The notes under the pieces are model-generated. The model saw nothing but the letters and a program-made list of their open reading frames with translations. It searched no databases and had not been told where the DNA came from. A stretch of 64,000 nucleotides of DNA from contig NC_052140.2 in the NCBI RefSeq assembly GCF_016086655.4, forward strand, positions 11,842,001 through 11,906,000, given 5' to 3'. Source of the stretch: Lepeophtheirus salmonis. Taxonomy: Eukaryota > Arthropoda > Copepoda > Siphonostomatoida > Caligidae. Numbering within the stretch: position 1 is the stretch's first letter; every line of letters begins with the position of its first letter. The position numbers and the translations under genes are program-made. Shown piece by piece: positions 54,190-64,000 of this stretch.

Positions 54190-55440
54190 ATAGACTTCCA
54201 CTAATAAAATTCCTACCAAATACCCATTACTGATCTCTCGCTTTCATGAGTGCCCACAATAGTGATTACTTTATATTTAGATGTCCTCTTTTCATGTATG
54301 GAATAATAATGTTAACAGCTTTGGAAAATAAAATAAAAACTCCCAAAATTACTTTCAGGGTCTTGTAGGTCATTTTTTTTTTTTTTTTTTTTCAAATTGA
54401 GTTACTACCTAAAGTTTCTGCCCTTATTTTTTTTGCAATGGAGTTAACTGTACACCTTTTATAAAGAGTCTAAATTTATTTTTATTCAAACAAAACTTTA
54501 ACGTTCAAATTAGAGCCATGTTCCAACTTAAGATGTATATTGACCATTTACTACTCGTGATTATTATAAGTAAATCAATAATAAACATGTCAAGAACATG
54601 ATTTTTTCTAATTAATGATGTGATGGTAAAGGAGTGATAATGTGTCTCTATCACTTTTTACAGTACGTATGCAAAACTGTTAAGATCGAGATTGCATTGG
54701 GATTTATTATTGAGAAACTATAAATTATAAAAAAAATTCTATATATAATATCCAGTTCTTATTTATAAAGAAAATTATTGAAAATAAAGTATGTTTTTTT
54801 CTTTAAATTGCTTGTTTACATATATTAGTCTTCGTCTTTTGTTATATGTGATAGGCCTGATTGGACAATATGGTTTTCTTTAAAATAAATAAAATTGTTT
54901 TATATGAAGTTGCATTTCAGACTGTTAATCGAATAAAATCTCAAATTTTTGTAATATATTTTTATAAATGTAATTGGTAAAAGATCAAAGGCAAATAAAG
55001 CCTGTTATGCTACAAAAATTAATACATTACCAATTAAGTCAAATCAGGCATTTTTTTCGTAAGCACTCTGAATATATATTATAAATTGATTATTTTTTCC
55101 GCCGATTCAAATTAAATAGTGTTTTTCTAAACTGATTTAGACCTGTATTTCCTTCCAGACTGCGATTTCGGACCAAAGATTAATATTTAATCATTTTTTG
55201 AACGTTGAAAGTACAAAAGTTACAAATCGATTTTTAAGTGACACTTTTTGGAAGGTTTTATATTTTAACTATTAAAGGTCAATAAAAATTATAATGGGTT
55301 TAGGTCACAAAAATGTTAAATGCTCAAAATGAATCTTTACTTTTGATGAAATAGAAATTAATAACTAAAATTAAATTGTAAAAGGCAAAGGTCATAATCA
55401 CAGAAAAAAAAACTACATAAGTCAAATATGAGAAAATTAT
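54190..55440. other. Stretch without a supported gene
   Basis: AT-rich, with an 18-T run at 54374-54391 or thereabouts. No coding frame was recognised. Confidence 0.45.
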
Positions 55441-55444
55441 TATT

Positions 55445-55500
55445 CATTTTTTAGGATAATGATTTTAGGCAGAGGTGCTCTACAGAGTATACAATCCAAT
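55445..55500 (+). repeat. Repeat H, worn terminus
   Basis: GGCAGAGGTGCTCTACAGAG and TATACAATCC correspond to the terminus at 40378-40402 with substitutions. Confidence 0.4.
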
Positions 55501-55554
55501 TAAAGTTTTTATATATTTGAAATTTGTTGTGAGCTAATATGAATTTTTGTAATT

Positions 55555-55730
55555 TTTTTCTGAAAAAAATAAGTTTTTAATCATGGATATAGATTTTTGA
55601 AATTTCTTACAAAAAATCTAAATTTTTGTGAACAGCAGTGGATTTTAAAATTAAAAAATTGAGTATTTGAAATTTAATTTTTTTCCAGATATGTTAATTT
55701 TTGGATTTTTTTCAAAAAAAAATCCAAAAG
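55555..55730 (+). repeat. AT-rich minisatellite, second locus
   Basis: Shares the GTGAACAGCAGTGGATTTT / ATGGATATAGATTTTTGAAA cores of the 52.1-52.7-kb array, with about three units left. Confidence 0.5.
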
Positions 55731-56419
55731 CCAAACCAACCTAAAAAAACAACAAACATGTATAATGTTCCAGATGTCCCTGTAATACAAATATAATACC
55801 GACTCAATTTTAAGAAAAATCATTCTAGCTCACTTTTGTGTTGTCTACAATATAATGTTTTGTTTTTTTAAAAGGCGTAAAAAACAATGTACAATGCAGG
55901 GAAATACACAACAACATTGAAAAACAGTTCCTTTCAACTAACAAATAAAAATATACATTATGTAGACAGATAATTTTTTGGAACTCTTTATTCATTTTAA
56001 TAGCATGAGATAAAATATTATTTTCTTGGCAGAGGTTACATATTTAAATAAATAAATACATATAACATTAAATTTTATGTATGATCATAAAGACGGAAAA
56101 TAGTATGAACAACACTCCGTACATCTTTTGACATAGGAGGGATAGTATGTACAGCATATAATATATTTTTGGACTCCTTAAAATAGTCATACATTGTGAC
56201 AATGGTTTTTGGTATTCAGGCATAAAGCTTCAATTTATTCTGTCTGAGTCGTCATGTAAAGAATGAAAATAAAAAAATGCTAAACAAACATATTTTTCTA
56301 TAATATTCTGGTACATGAAAGCTTAGACTACAAAAATAATAGAGTTGTCCTCTTCCGACCTCAATTAATCATCCCTGCTCCTCCCCGTTTTTCATGAGCT
56401 CACTTACACGTAGTTAATA

Positions 56420-57105
56420 CGTGGGCCGCCTGAAAAGTTTCTAACCTGAACGTGGAGATGACAACATCGTAAATATAAGCTAGTCATAGATATCAAGTAC
56501 ATTGTTTTCAATAAGTCCCGAGGCTTCCTCACAGATGACAGCACCATTGCCAAATCTATATTTGGAATTACATAGTACCAGCCTTCAAATGAAACATATC
56601 AAATTTGTATGACAATCGGAGTATTTGTTTACAAGTTAACGTGCTTGAAGTGACGGTACTTCTGGTCTTCGTAAAAAAATGGATTCAAACCAATTCCGTG
56701 TGTTGAAATATATCTGCTTCTTGACGGTAGAAAATACCATAAAGACAAAAATTTGGCTGGATAAGTGTTATCCAAACTCTGATCCATCGAAAGCGGCTGT
56801 TAATGTTGGCTTGCTGAGTTGAAATGTGACCGTACAGACACCGATAATGCTGAACACTGTGGTTACAAGATAGCTGACATCCTAAAGATATCAAATGGCA
56901 GAGTGTTTAATATTTTGCATGTAAAAAGTATTCTCAACGTGGCTGCTGCATTTGCTCACTCTCATAGTCTACCAAAAGCTGCAACGTGTAGAGGACTCAG
57001 AGAGTTGGTACTTCAGAATGGACGAAAACATTTTATTTAAAAAAAATTGTATGAGAAGGCTCAAAATGTGAATTGTGTTAATGTTCCTGATACTCTAAGA
57101 GTGCG
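56420..57105 (+). pseudogene. Family P mariner 5' half joined to unknown sequence
   Basis: The terminal repeat and leader at 56423-56490 (GCCTGAAAAGTTTCTAACCT, TATAAGCTAGTCAT) precede a start at 56680: MDSNQFRVLKYICFLTVEN, TKIWLDKCYPNSDPSKAAV, then after a shift CDRTDTDNAEH and KISNGRVFNILH near 56875-56920. This is the mariner amino half: two helix-turn-helix regions ending at G-R-V-F-N-I-L. Directly after it, still in an open frame to 57040, comes AAAFAHSHSLPKAATCRGLR and ELVLQNGRKHFI, then NCVNVPDTLRVRC in the next 60 bp, which is not mariner-like. The 73-codon frame 56819-57040 spans the join. It may be a second decayed gene, or a captured or merely fused sequence. Confidence 0.55.
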
Positions 57106-57207
57106 ATGTGCTGGAACACCTCCAATAGAAACTTGCTAAAAATTGATAAACGCCAACTTACTCCGCCTGCCAAATGTCTGCCCTCTTCTCCAAATGTACA
57201 ACGGTGG

Positions 57208-57275
57208 TCTGAAAAGTGTTCACCTCAATCTGAAAATAGCAGCACTCGTAAATAAAAGCTAGTCACATCAAAAAC
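57208..57275 (+). repeat. Family P mariner 5' terminal repeat and leader
   Basis: GGTGGTCTGAAAAGTGTTCA, CCTCAATCTGAAAATAGCAG and TAAATAAAAGCTAGTCACAT match the other family P ends. No transposase follows. Confidence 0.65.
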
Positions 57276-59120
57276 CTATTAAAGTAATTTTTATTCTTTG
57301 CAATAATTGAAATGGCATTTAAATTTTGACACGATTAGGATATAAATCTCATACCCATGTTGTCTATATGTATTTTTAATATATAACTAGGTAATATTCA
57401 TGACTTAAAAGGCATCGTTTTCCCGGGAAATTCCGGATGTAATCCCCAAAAAAACTCAAACACTATTTGTTTGTTATGCAAATGATTAGTAAATTGTTTT
57501 ATATGGGGATTAAAGGGATACATGGTATAAGTTTGCCCAGACGTCATACTTTCTCTTTCTATCTCAAAATTGGAGACAACGACAGCGGAACTTTGAAACG
57601 CCATTATAGCAACCTTTAAATACTAAGGAAATAACTTTGGAAAGCGAATAATATATTATTGCCATTGAAGTAGGTGAGAGTGACATCCACTTTTTCGCGA
57701 TATTCGGTCAATTAACACTTTGTAGGATCATGAAAGTAGAATGAAGGTCTCATTATGTGGGGAAGGATATAAGTTTCCTTCTTATGGAGTATGCAGGGAA
57801 TAGGAGTCGATCCATAGACTGAGGAAACAGGCCGAAGGAGATCACATCGTGGAAATAATGGGAGTATTTTACGGAATAAGATGTGACTGTAAGGGTTTTT
57901 GAAACATCATTGCGAGATGTGTCATTTAAGATTGATTATGCTGTTATTTAAAAAAAAGCTACAGGAGTTTGAGGTAGTTTCTGAGTCAGGTGACTGTGAA
58001 ACGTCGTGTTGTCAAGTTGTGTATTTCACAATTATACAACCTCCAGCTCCATTAATAGTTAGTCACTGATTACTAAATTCTGAAGCATTAGTGAGCAGTG
58101 TTCAAAATTCTTGATCGAGATTGGGAGCACCCTCATCATTTTGGGTGAGGGATAAGTTTTTATATGAGTTTGTATTTCTTTTCCTGTTTCGTCCTCTTAT
58201 GAGATTACATCAAAAAAATTAGGAGTTAAAGAATAATTTTAAAGATTGTGAGAATAGAAGGTTGAAGTTATGCCTCAGGATAATCTAGAATATTTTTTTC
58301 CATGCTGTATATCTCACTCTCTGCTGTTTTAGATGAACGAGTCTTCCTCTCATGCAGCTGGCCACTCTAAGCAGACTCAGATATTGGTATACAGTGTACT
58401 TGACAAAAGCTTAGTTTTTAAATATAATACAGTCACAGTTCTGAGCAGCAAGTTCCACTTTAGAAATTTAGAATGGTTACTAAATAAAAACTCGGTGTAA
58501 GAGCAGGGCCACGGTGTTGGAATTGGAAAATTTGTACTGGCTTTGACTCTGGCTATAAATATTATTATATCCTATGTAAATAAAACTTTTTAAGTAGTCA
58601 ATTGACATAAGATCTCCGAATCTCACGTAAGAAAAGTTCAAAAACCAGAGAGCCCTGTGTTCTTGCTGAAGCTGATTATGAGGCTTGACTGTGTAATAAT
58701 GCATGAAACCTTGCAAAATTCACTAAGACATTCGCTCAAAAAGGCAAATAAAAATGTATTTACACATCTATTTTAATTAAACCAATCGTTTATATTATTA
58801 TCAGCTATTGCAAATTATGTATGTACTCATAAAGAGTTGTCAAATTTAAATACACCGATACGAGCGAAAAAAATGAACACTGTTTATTTTTGATAAAAAC
58901 GAGGGAAGCTCGCCTTGAATTTATAGAGAAGATTAATGCTTAACTAACTTTCCAAAAGATGGACGCGCAGTCTCTAAAAAAAAACACACACACACCGGAG
59001 ATGTATAAAATATGTCCTGGTTGCTTTTTCCAGCGGCACTCTAAATAGTTTTTTTTAAATATTTCTAAAGCTACGATCATTATTATTTAATTTTTAAGAC
59101 GGAACATCTAGGTATTGACA
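57276..59120. other. Stretch without a supported gene
   Basis: Includes a moderately GC patch at 57720-58160 without a convincing frame, and minus-strand frames of 68 (57604-57398) and 78 codons (58716-58480) with no recognised motif. Confidence 0.4.
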
Positions 59121-59124
59121 GAAA

Positions 59125-59385
59125 TCACGAGTGCATGTGCTCATGAATAAGGGTTTGCTCAAGAGATCTTTTGCGTAAGTCCTTCCTGAAATAGGAGTAG
59201 AATTGAGGATCGACATCGGAATTATTCCGGCCTATTTGTCCTTGCTCATTAAGAAGTGGGATTTGTGTTTATTTCTTTCTTCTCACCGCTGTTTGCAGCT
59301 GCCCTAATAAAACGTCATGTCATTTAAGCTTCTCGCTTCCCAAACATTCCTCAAAATATCATGGTTAAAATGATCATTTTCAGTT
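59125..59385 (+). repeat. Dispersed repeat family A, copy 12
   Basis: One of the fullest copies: GTGCATGTGCTCATGAATAA, AGTCCTTCCTGAAATAGGAG, AATTGAGGATCGACATCGG, ATTCCGGCCTATTTGTCCTT, GGGATTTGTGTTTATTTC, AATAAAACGTCATG and ATCATGGTTAAAATGATCA. Confidence 0.8.
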
Positions 59386-60480
59386 TGTCTTGTAACATAC
59401 TCGCAAGACATGTATACATCACTGTCCCATACAATTGGTAATACTGATAAAAATGCAGAACATGATGGTGCGACGTAGATCAATGGACAACACACACGAT
59501 AAGAATTCTCTTGAACTGAATGTGAGTAGGGTTGACTCCCGGTTGCTTCTAGAGAATAAAATATACATTATGTGTATATATACATTGAATGTGTACTATA
59601 ATGCTTACTAATACTTAATTTGTAGCAGAGAAAAGGAGAAGAAAAGAAACTCTTTTTAATTTTGGTAGATGCCGTGTAGATAATTATATGTTGGTGAAAA
59701 GAATTCATATTCACACATTAATATACCTACAGTATTCATTAGTGATATCCCGTTGGTTGAAGCATACTTATTTTAACCTACAAATTAGTGCAACTCTATT
59801 AGACTAGTTAAAATAACATTTTTTTAAAAATTAGAATTGAGAATATATGGTTTAAACAAGCCAAAAATATTTTGTTTCTTCTTACAAAATAGACATAATT
59901 ATTTAAATTTAATGTTGGTATGTTTTACTAATGGGATCTCAATATTTTACAGGAATTAGTCAATTGAAAAATTTGTTCCTCAGAATCTTGCTCAAAGACA
60001 AATTTCCCGGGGAAATGAAGCACTCTTGTACCTACACATTTTACCTTGTTAAAAATATTGCAATAGTCTTGTTGACAACTTTTTTCCTTATTTCTCTCAA
60101 TTTTTTATATTCCAAGGCATTGTTTCATAGTAAAACATATGTTGCGTTTCTAAGCAGCAGTTACTAACATACAAATTATCCCAAAAAAGGGCCCTCTTCA
60201 CACCGTGACAGTTTTAAAAGATTCATGTTTATCCTTTTTATTCGGATCCAAAAAAAAACTACATATTTTTATTTAAAACTTAAAATTAAGGAAATTTAGA
60301 TGAATAATAAAACTTCTCTGTCAACAGACAAACAAGCTAGAATATTCTTTTTCTTATCAAAATTGAGTGTGAAATATGTTTGGGATTCTCCAACAAATTA
60401 TTATGATTAATCTCTTCAAGACCTCACAAATTTCATTAAATGTAGCAAAAAGTCATTTTGTTATTTAAACATTTCTAAAT
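59386..60480. other. Stretch without a supported gene
   Basis: A 78-codon plus-strand frame at 59931-60167 has a hydrophobic middle but no recognisable motif and ordinary AT-rich composition. Confidence 0.4.
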
Positions 60481-60749
60481 TGATGGATTTTTTGAACGGC
60501 AAAAAAATAATTTTTTTGCCATAAATCATATGAAGATTTTAAACTAAGGTGAATAGTCTTGGGTATCTCAACTTGTGACAGAAAAAATTTGGTCTTTCAC
60601 CGAGTGTCTACTCTAGTACCAGCCCATTGCCCATGTATTCATTTATATTCAAATAAATATTTGTATAAAATTACTTATTTTTCTATCCAACCAGTTATCA
60701 AATAACAAAAATAAAACCAGATTCTGAAAGCTTGATGAATTTTGATTCA

Positions 60750-61130
60750 TTTTATTTGAATAAAACTAAAGTCTCTATACAAATGCTCAAGCACGAGCAG
60801 ACAATTGTCACTTGGTACTTTAGCAAATCCAGGAAATCCTTCCTGATCAGTTTGTATTTGGTGTTGTATAGGGTTCAGTTTGGCATTTAATCGCGCCCCA
60901 AAATAAAAAATCAATCATATTCAAATATAACGAGTTTGGTAGCCCAAATTCGGGGGGAGATGATGTCAAAATTTTCTTGAAGCAAATTAATATATTTTTT
61001 TTTTGTGATGTGCCAGGTAGATAATTCCACAAAAACACCTTTTAACTTTTAGAACAAACATCTCACTTTGTCCCAGAGTTCGAGCAATTGTTCTGTGGTG
61101 GCTCCAAGTAGTTTTCTGTGCCATTTCTAA
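60750..61130 (-). pseudogene. Internally deleted mariner (10.8-kb family), copy 4
   Basis: The minus strand begins with the family's 5' segment (GGAGCCACCACAGAACAATT near 61110, LLELWDKVR). It then jumps to a C-terminal frame (61038-60847): FLWNYLPGTSQKKNILICFK, SSPPEFGLPNSLYLNMIDFL and FWGAIKCQTEPYTTPNTN. The third catalytic region reads NSLYLNMIDFLFW, matching PDMNVMDFFVW of the 10.83-kb copy; here the SPD aspartate is tyrosine and the other is kept. The deletion resembles that of the 33.7-kb copy. It shows stops and no DNA-binding or first-motif region. Confidence 0.65.
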
Positions 61131-61309
61131 ATATTTTGAAAAATGAATTCGTCAATTTATTTAATTATTTTCCAAATGGTGCAGGTTTAGACAAATAATC
61201 GAGTAAAAAAACACCTGTTTTATCAAAAACGATCCCTAACTTTACCGTAATTCTAGTAACTAACAAACAAATGAACAGGGGCAAAAAAATAACCATGTTC
61301 AACATCGTT

Positions 61310-61345
61310 GCCAGAAGTTACTGGAACGTCAACTCGGAAGAGCGC
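61310..61345 (-). repeat. Repeat H, worn terminus
   Basis: AACTCGGAAGAGCGCAAAAC is close to CACTCGGTAGAGCGCAAAAC at 9588. Confidence 0.4.
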
Positions 61346-62620
61346 AAAACTATGGACAGTTTTCCTAAATGAAATATAATCCTTTTTCTATATTAAAGTC
61401 AAAAATGTGCGATGTTCAATTTAATAAAATGGAAAATCTATTGTATTCATACTTTGATATGTGATATATATGTATATTAAGGATTGGAGGGTACGCTAAC
61501 CCACAGTTCGGTACGAACTGCGGTAAAGCCTGAACAGCACGCTTATCATAGTAAAATGGTTTTTTTTTTTTAAATAGAATGAATGTAGTTTTTTCGATAT
61601 TTTATTTCTCAATAGTTTATCTTCTGTACAAATAAATTATTCTTAAATACACATAACTTTTTAAATAATAAAGGTTGACATAAAATATACACGGTTTATA
61701 TAATACTATTATTAATGAATTTATAATTTATTTTTTTTGCAAAAAATATGAGCCTGTCTACATTTTCCGTTAATCAACAAGATCAATTAGCTTTTACAAT
61801 ATTACCAACTGTCTAAAAAATGGTATCACTCGATATATGTAGATGTACCTGTAGTTGCAGGTGTCGTGAAACTAACTTGGAAACATGGGGAAATTTATTT
61901 AAATTATCACTTCATCATACCACTGAGTTTTTGTCAAATGTGATTTATTTCATCATTTTGTCAGTCATTAAATCTTTTTTGTATACACAAATACAGATAT
62001 TAGTTCTTATATAAAATGATGCTTATGGATTCAAATCCTACTTAACTATCTAAATCTATTTATTTAAAAAACGAACCTAAATATACAGCTATACAATCCA
62101 TAATCGTACCAGTCCTAATATATTTAAATTACATACCAAAATAATAATAATTCATAACTGAAATTTTATATATACTTACTGGACCGAGGGAAATAAGGAC
62201 CGAACCGAACTTCGAACCCCGGTACTGTATCAGCCCTATTGTTTGTCACAAAGAAATGATTTCATCTGTGTATCATCAAAAGTGACGTCATTCTTATTTA
62301 CCCACACTTATATGAATCTTTTAGAACGGGCAATGTAAATATATAGGGAGTCAAAGGATATAGTTTGACCATTGTTCTTTAAATTAATTGTTCGTTTCTA
62401 CAGACCAAAAGTTATCAAAGTTGTTCTTGAGCAGATTGTTGGGAAATTTGTATTGTCTATTCGAAATAATTAATTTGGGATTTAGTTGGATAGATTCAAA
62501 AAAAACTTAGTAAGTAGTTTTGTAGTTAATGTAATATATACATAATTAGAAACAGCTGTTAATTTCTGTAAATAAAACACATTGAATCCTTGATTTAGTG
62601 AATATATATTTACTTGAAAA
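61346..62620. other. Stretch without a supported gene
   Basis: Noncoding and AT-rich. It includes an inverted repeat CAGTTCGGTACGAACTG at about 61505-61521 and a GC patch at 62180-62240 (GGACCGAACCGAAC, CCCGGTACTG) that might be an element end. Confidence 0.4.
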
Positions 62621-62624
62621 TATA

Positions 62625-62966
62625 AAAGGTCATTCAAGTAAATCCGGACCATCTTTAGCTACATCCCAGATTACTCAGAGGCTTGAAACGGTCAGTGAAG
62701 ATATCTCCTAGGACTTCCATTAACGTTTTTGCCAAAAAGCACAATCTCCATCATCAATTAATGGGACAAAGTCTACGCTGCGGACGTAGTAAAGGCATGC
62801 AAAGCACTCCCTCGTATCGATTGAATGATTGGCAAAGATGCCGTACACATTCAGAGAGTTTTTATTTTGTATTATTAGAACTTGCAAATAAAATTTCAAG
62901 CCTCTACTTGCTTCCCTTACAAATCAGGATGCAGTTAAAGTATGTCCGGATATACCTGAACGGCCC
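62625..62966 (+). mobile_element. MITE-sized mariner derivative with TIRs
   Basis: 342 bp bounded by TA on both sides (62623-62624 and 62967-62968). The ends share TTCA(A/G)GTA(A/T)ATCCGGAC and a nearby CTTTA in inverted orientation. The frame from 62683 keeps SVKISPRTSINVFAKKHNLH, the second helix-turn-helix pattern of mariner transposases, before it runs into unrelated sequence. Catalytic motifs are absent, so it would depend on a transposase elsewhere. Confidence 0.65.
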
Positions 62967-63189
62967 TATTTACATAGTTAATACAATATAAATAGTACAA
63001 GGGAGCATCCAGGATCCATCATCCAAATATTAATCCCATCCCTGTCGTTTTACGGAATGCTGTTTCATAACGAAATTACGGAACTGGATATTCGATGAAT
63101 AATTTCTAATTTTTAAGTCAGACTAAATGAAAGTTATAAGCAAGGCTGTAAATAGCAAGCATTTTTGATATGTAGTATAATAAAACATG

Positions 63190-63265
63190 GAAAATTAACA
63201 TGGTAACCCTGACAATTTGAAAAATGGTTGAGAGGAAAGGTGCTTAGTTGTCATGATTGACAAAA
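63190..63265 (-). repeat. Dispersed repeat family A, copy 13 (3' end only)
   Basis: TTAACATGGTAACCCTGACA, ATTTGAAAAATGGTTGAGAG and TGCTTAGTTGTCATGA in reverse orientation. Confidence 0.7.
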
Positions 63266-63317
63266 ATGCCTATTATTCCTTTGAATCTAAATATTACTTC
63301 AAATACATCTGATACAA

Positions 63318-63385
63318 GGGTGGTCTGAAAAGTTTCCTACCTCAACGTGAAGATGGAAGTACTTGCAAATAAAAGCTAGAAACAT
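63318..63385 (+). repeat. Family P mariner 5' terminal repeat and leader
   Basis: GGGTGGTCTGAAAAGTTTCC, TACCTCAACGTGAAGATGG and CAAATAAAAGCTAGAAACAT; the best-preserved family P end in the window. No transposase follows. Confidence 0.7.
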
Positions 63386-63534
63386 CTATCTAGCATCTGT
63401 TGACGGTTACTCACCCAGGCTAGGAAAATATATATCAAAGTGATGTTATGCAAAAATAAAGAATATTGTTTATTTATAAATATTTAATGACTAAATAATA
63501 GATAATTAATCAATAAATGTTGCATTTGAAATTT

Positions 63535-63608
63535 CTTATCAATTGATAACTTTTCCCTACTAGTAGTAATCGAAGCTCAAAAAAGGTGAAAAATAAACCT
63601 TTCTAATG
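63535..63608 (+). repeat. hAT-like MITE family G, right end
   Basis: TTGATAACTTTTCCC, TAATCGAAGCTCAAAAAAGG and TTTCTAATGTA parallel the right end of the 53.5-kb MITE (54060-54133), including a TCTA terminus followed by ATGTA. Confidence 0.5.
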
Positions 63609-64000
63609 TACATATATATTCAGTGATGAGCAAGGAAGTTAAGATTGAGAGGCCATGAATACTTTCAAAACTCTAAATTCAATGATATAGAGTTGAGCAG
63701 TTTTCTCATTATTTTAATACAATTTTAGTATAGTTTGATGCATCTTTATAAAATGCTTCCTGATGTCTTGAAAAGATAATTAAGAAGCGAAGATGTGCAA
63801 GAATATCATTGTTATCTATCGAGAAGGAGTTTTATCTATATTAATAAGGCAACGTCTGTCAGTATACGAGGAATATTTAAACAGTAAGGCGACTTTTTAA
63901 ATTTTGCGTGCAACGTATATTTAGTATGCTAGATTTTTTTATTATACTTTTATGTAAGTAAATTTGAAAAAGAACGTATATTTATTGTTTAAAACTATAT

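Noticed and set aside
58480..58716. Minus-strand 78-codon frame
   Set aside because: Its composition is that of AT-rich noncoding DNA (rich in Y, S, N and Q) with no motif or neighbouring exon signals.
2782..63265. Family A as a tRNA-derived SINE
   Set aside because: GGATCGACATC resembles a pol III B box (GGTTCGANNCC), but no A box at the correct distance and no constant 3' tail could be found. Left unclassified.
1..64000. CRISPR array, prokaryotic operon or phage-defence system
   Set aside because: There are no regularly spaced identical repeats and no dense same-strand gene blocks. All coding remnants are eukaryotic transposon types.

Overview
The window looks like AT-rich, intron-scale arthropod DNA built mostly from decayed transposable elements. 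The large majority of recognisable coding remnants are IS630/Tc1/mariner transposases with SPDLNPLD-type third catalytic motifs. From memory of that family spectrum I infer a copepod, most likely a sea louse (Lepeophtheirus/Caligus); nothing in the window proves this. No rRNA, tRNA, CRISPR, operon or ribosome-binding site was seen, and no complete host gene could be supported.

Layout: 0.1-1.0 kb near-complete mariner pseudogene (-). 2.3-3.3 kb two mariner 5' remnants around a dispersed repeat (family A). 4.3-5.1 kb mariner N-terminal remnant and another family A copy. 5.28-7.28 kb a 2-kb element with ~350-400-bp inverted repeats and a decayed reverse-strand gene of an unassigned transposon-like family, sitting inside repeat E. 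7.6-12.2 kb four mariner remnants. 14.7-16.1 kb a diverged tandem duplication. 16.4 kb a possible terminal exon with two membrane segments, then a DD37D mariner C-terminus. 17.5-21.4 kb family A copies around a GC-richer ~105-bp tandem array with a dimeric higher order. 22-29.4 kb dispersed repeats, three mariner remnants and an unrecognised coding-like block (-). 30.3-31.1 kb a TIR-bounded deleted mariner inside a second copy of repeat E. 32.0-33.3 kb a Ty3/gypsy-like remnant (zinc knuckles, protease, integrase tail) in one frame with 11 stops and no frameshift. 33.3-39.7 kb mariner remnants. 41.2-45.4 kb mariner remnants, one split by a LINE 3' fragment. 46.3-47.8 kb two deleted mariners, one bounded by TIRs and TA and keeping a 191-codon ORF with the DNA-binding domain. 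49.8-50.7 kb a second copy of the 30.3-kb mariner family with a different deletion, interrupting a coding-like sequence. 52.1-52.7 kb an AT-rich minisatellite. 53.46-54.13 kb a hAT-like MITE with a perfect 8-bp target duplication inside family A. 56-64 kb further mariner ends, MITEs and repeats.

The genes do not form a pathway. The biology visible is transposon ecology: repeated internal deletion that keeps ends and DNA-binding domains, nested insertions that give relative ages, and shared target sites. The candidates most likely to be new are the long-TIR element at 5.28-7.28 kb, the dimeric array at 19.5-20.1 kb, the coding-like block at 28.4-29.4 kb and the split ORF around the 49.8-kb mariner. 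All identifications come from reading translations by eye; no alignment or database search was run.
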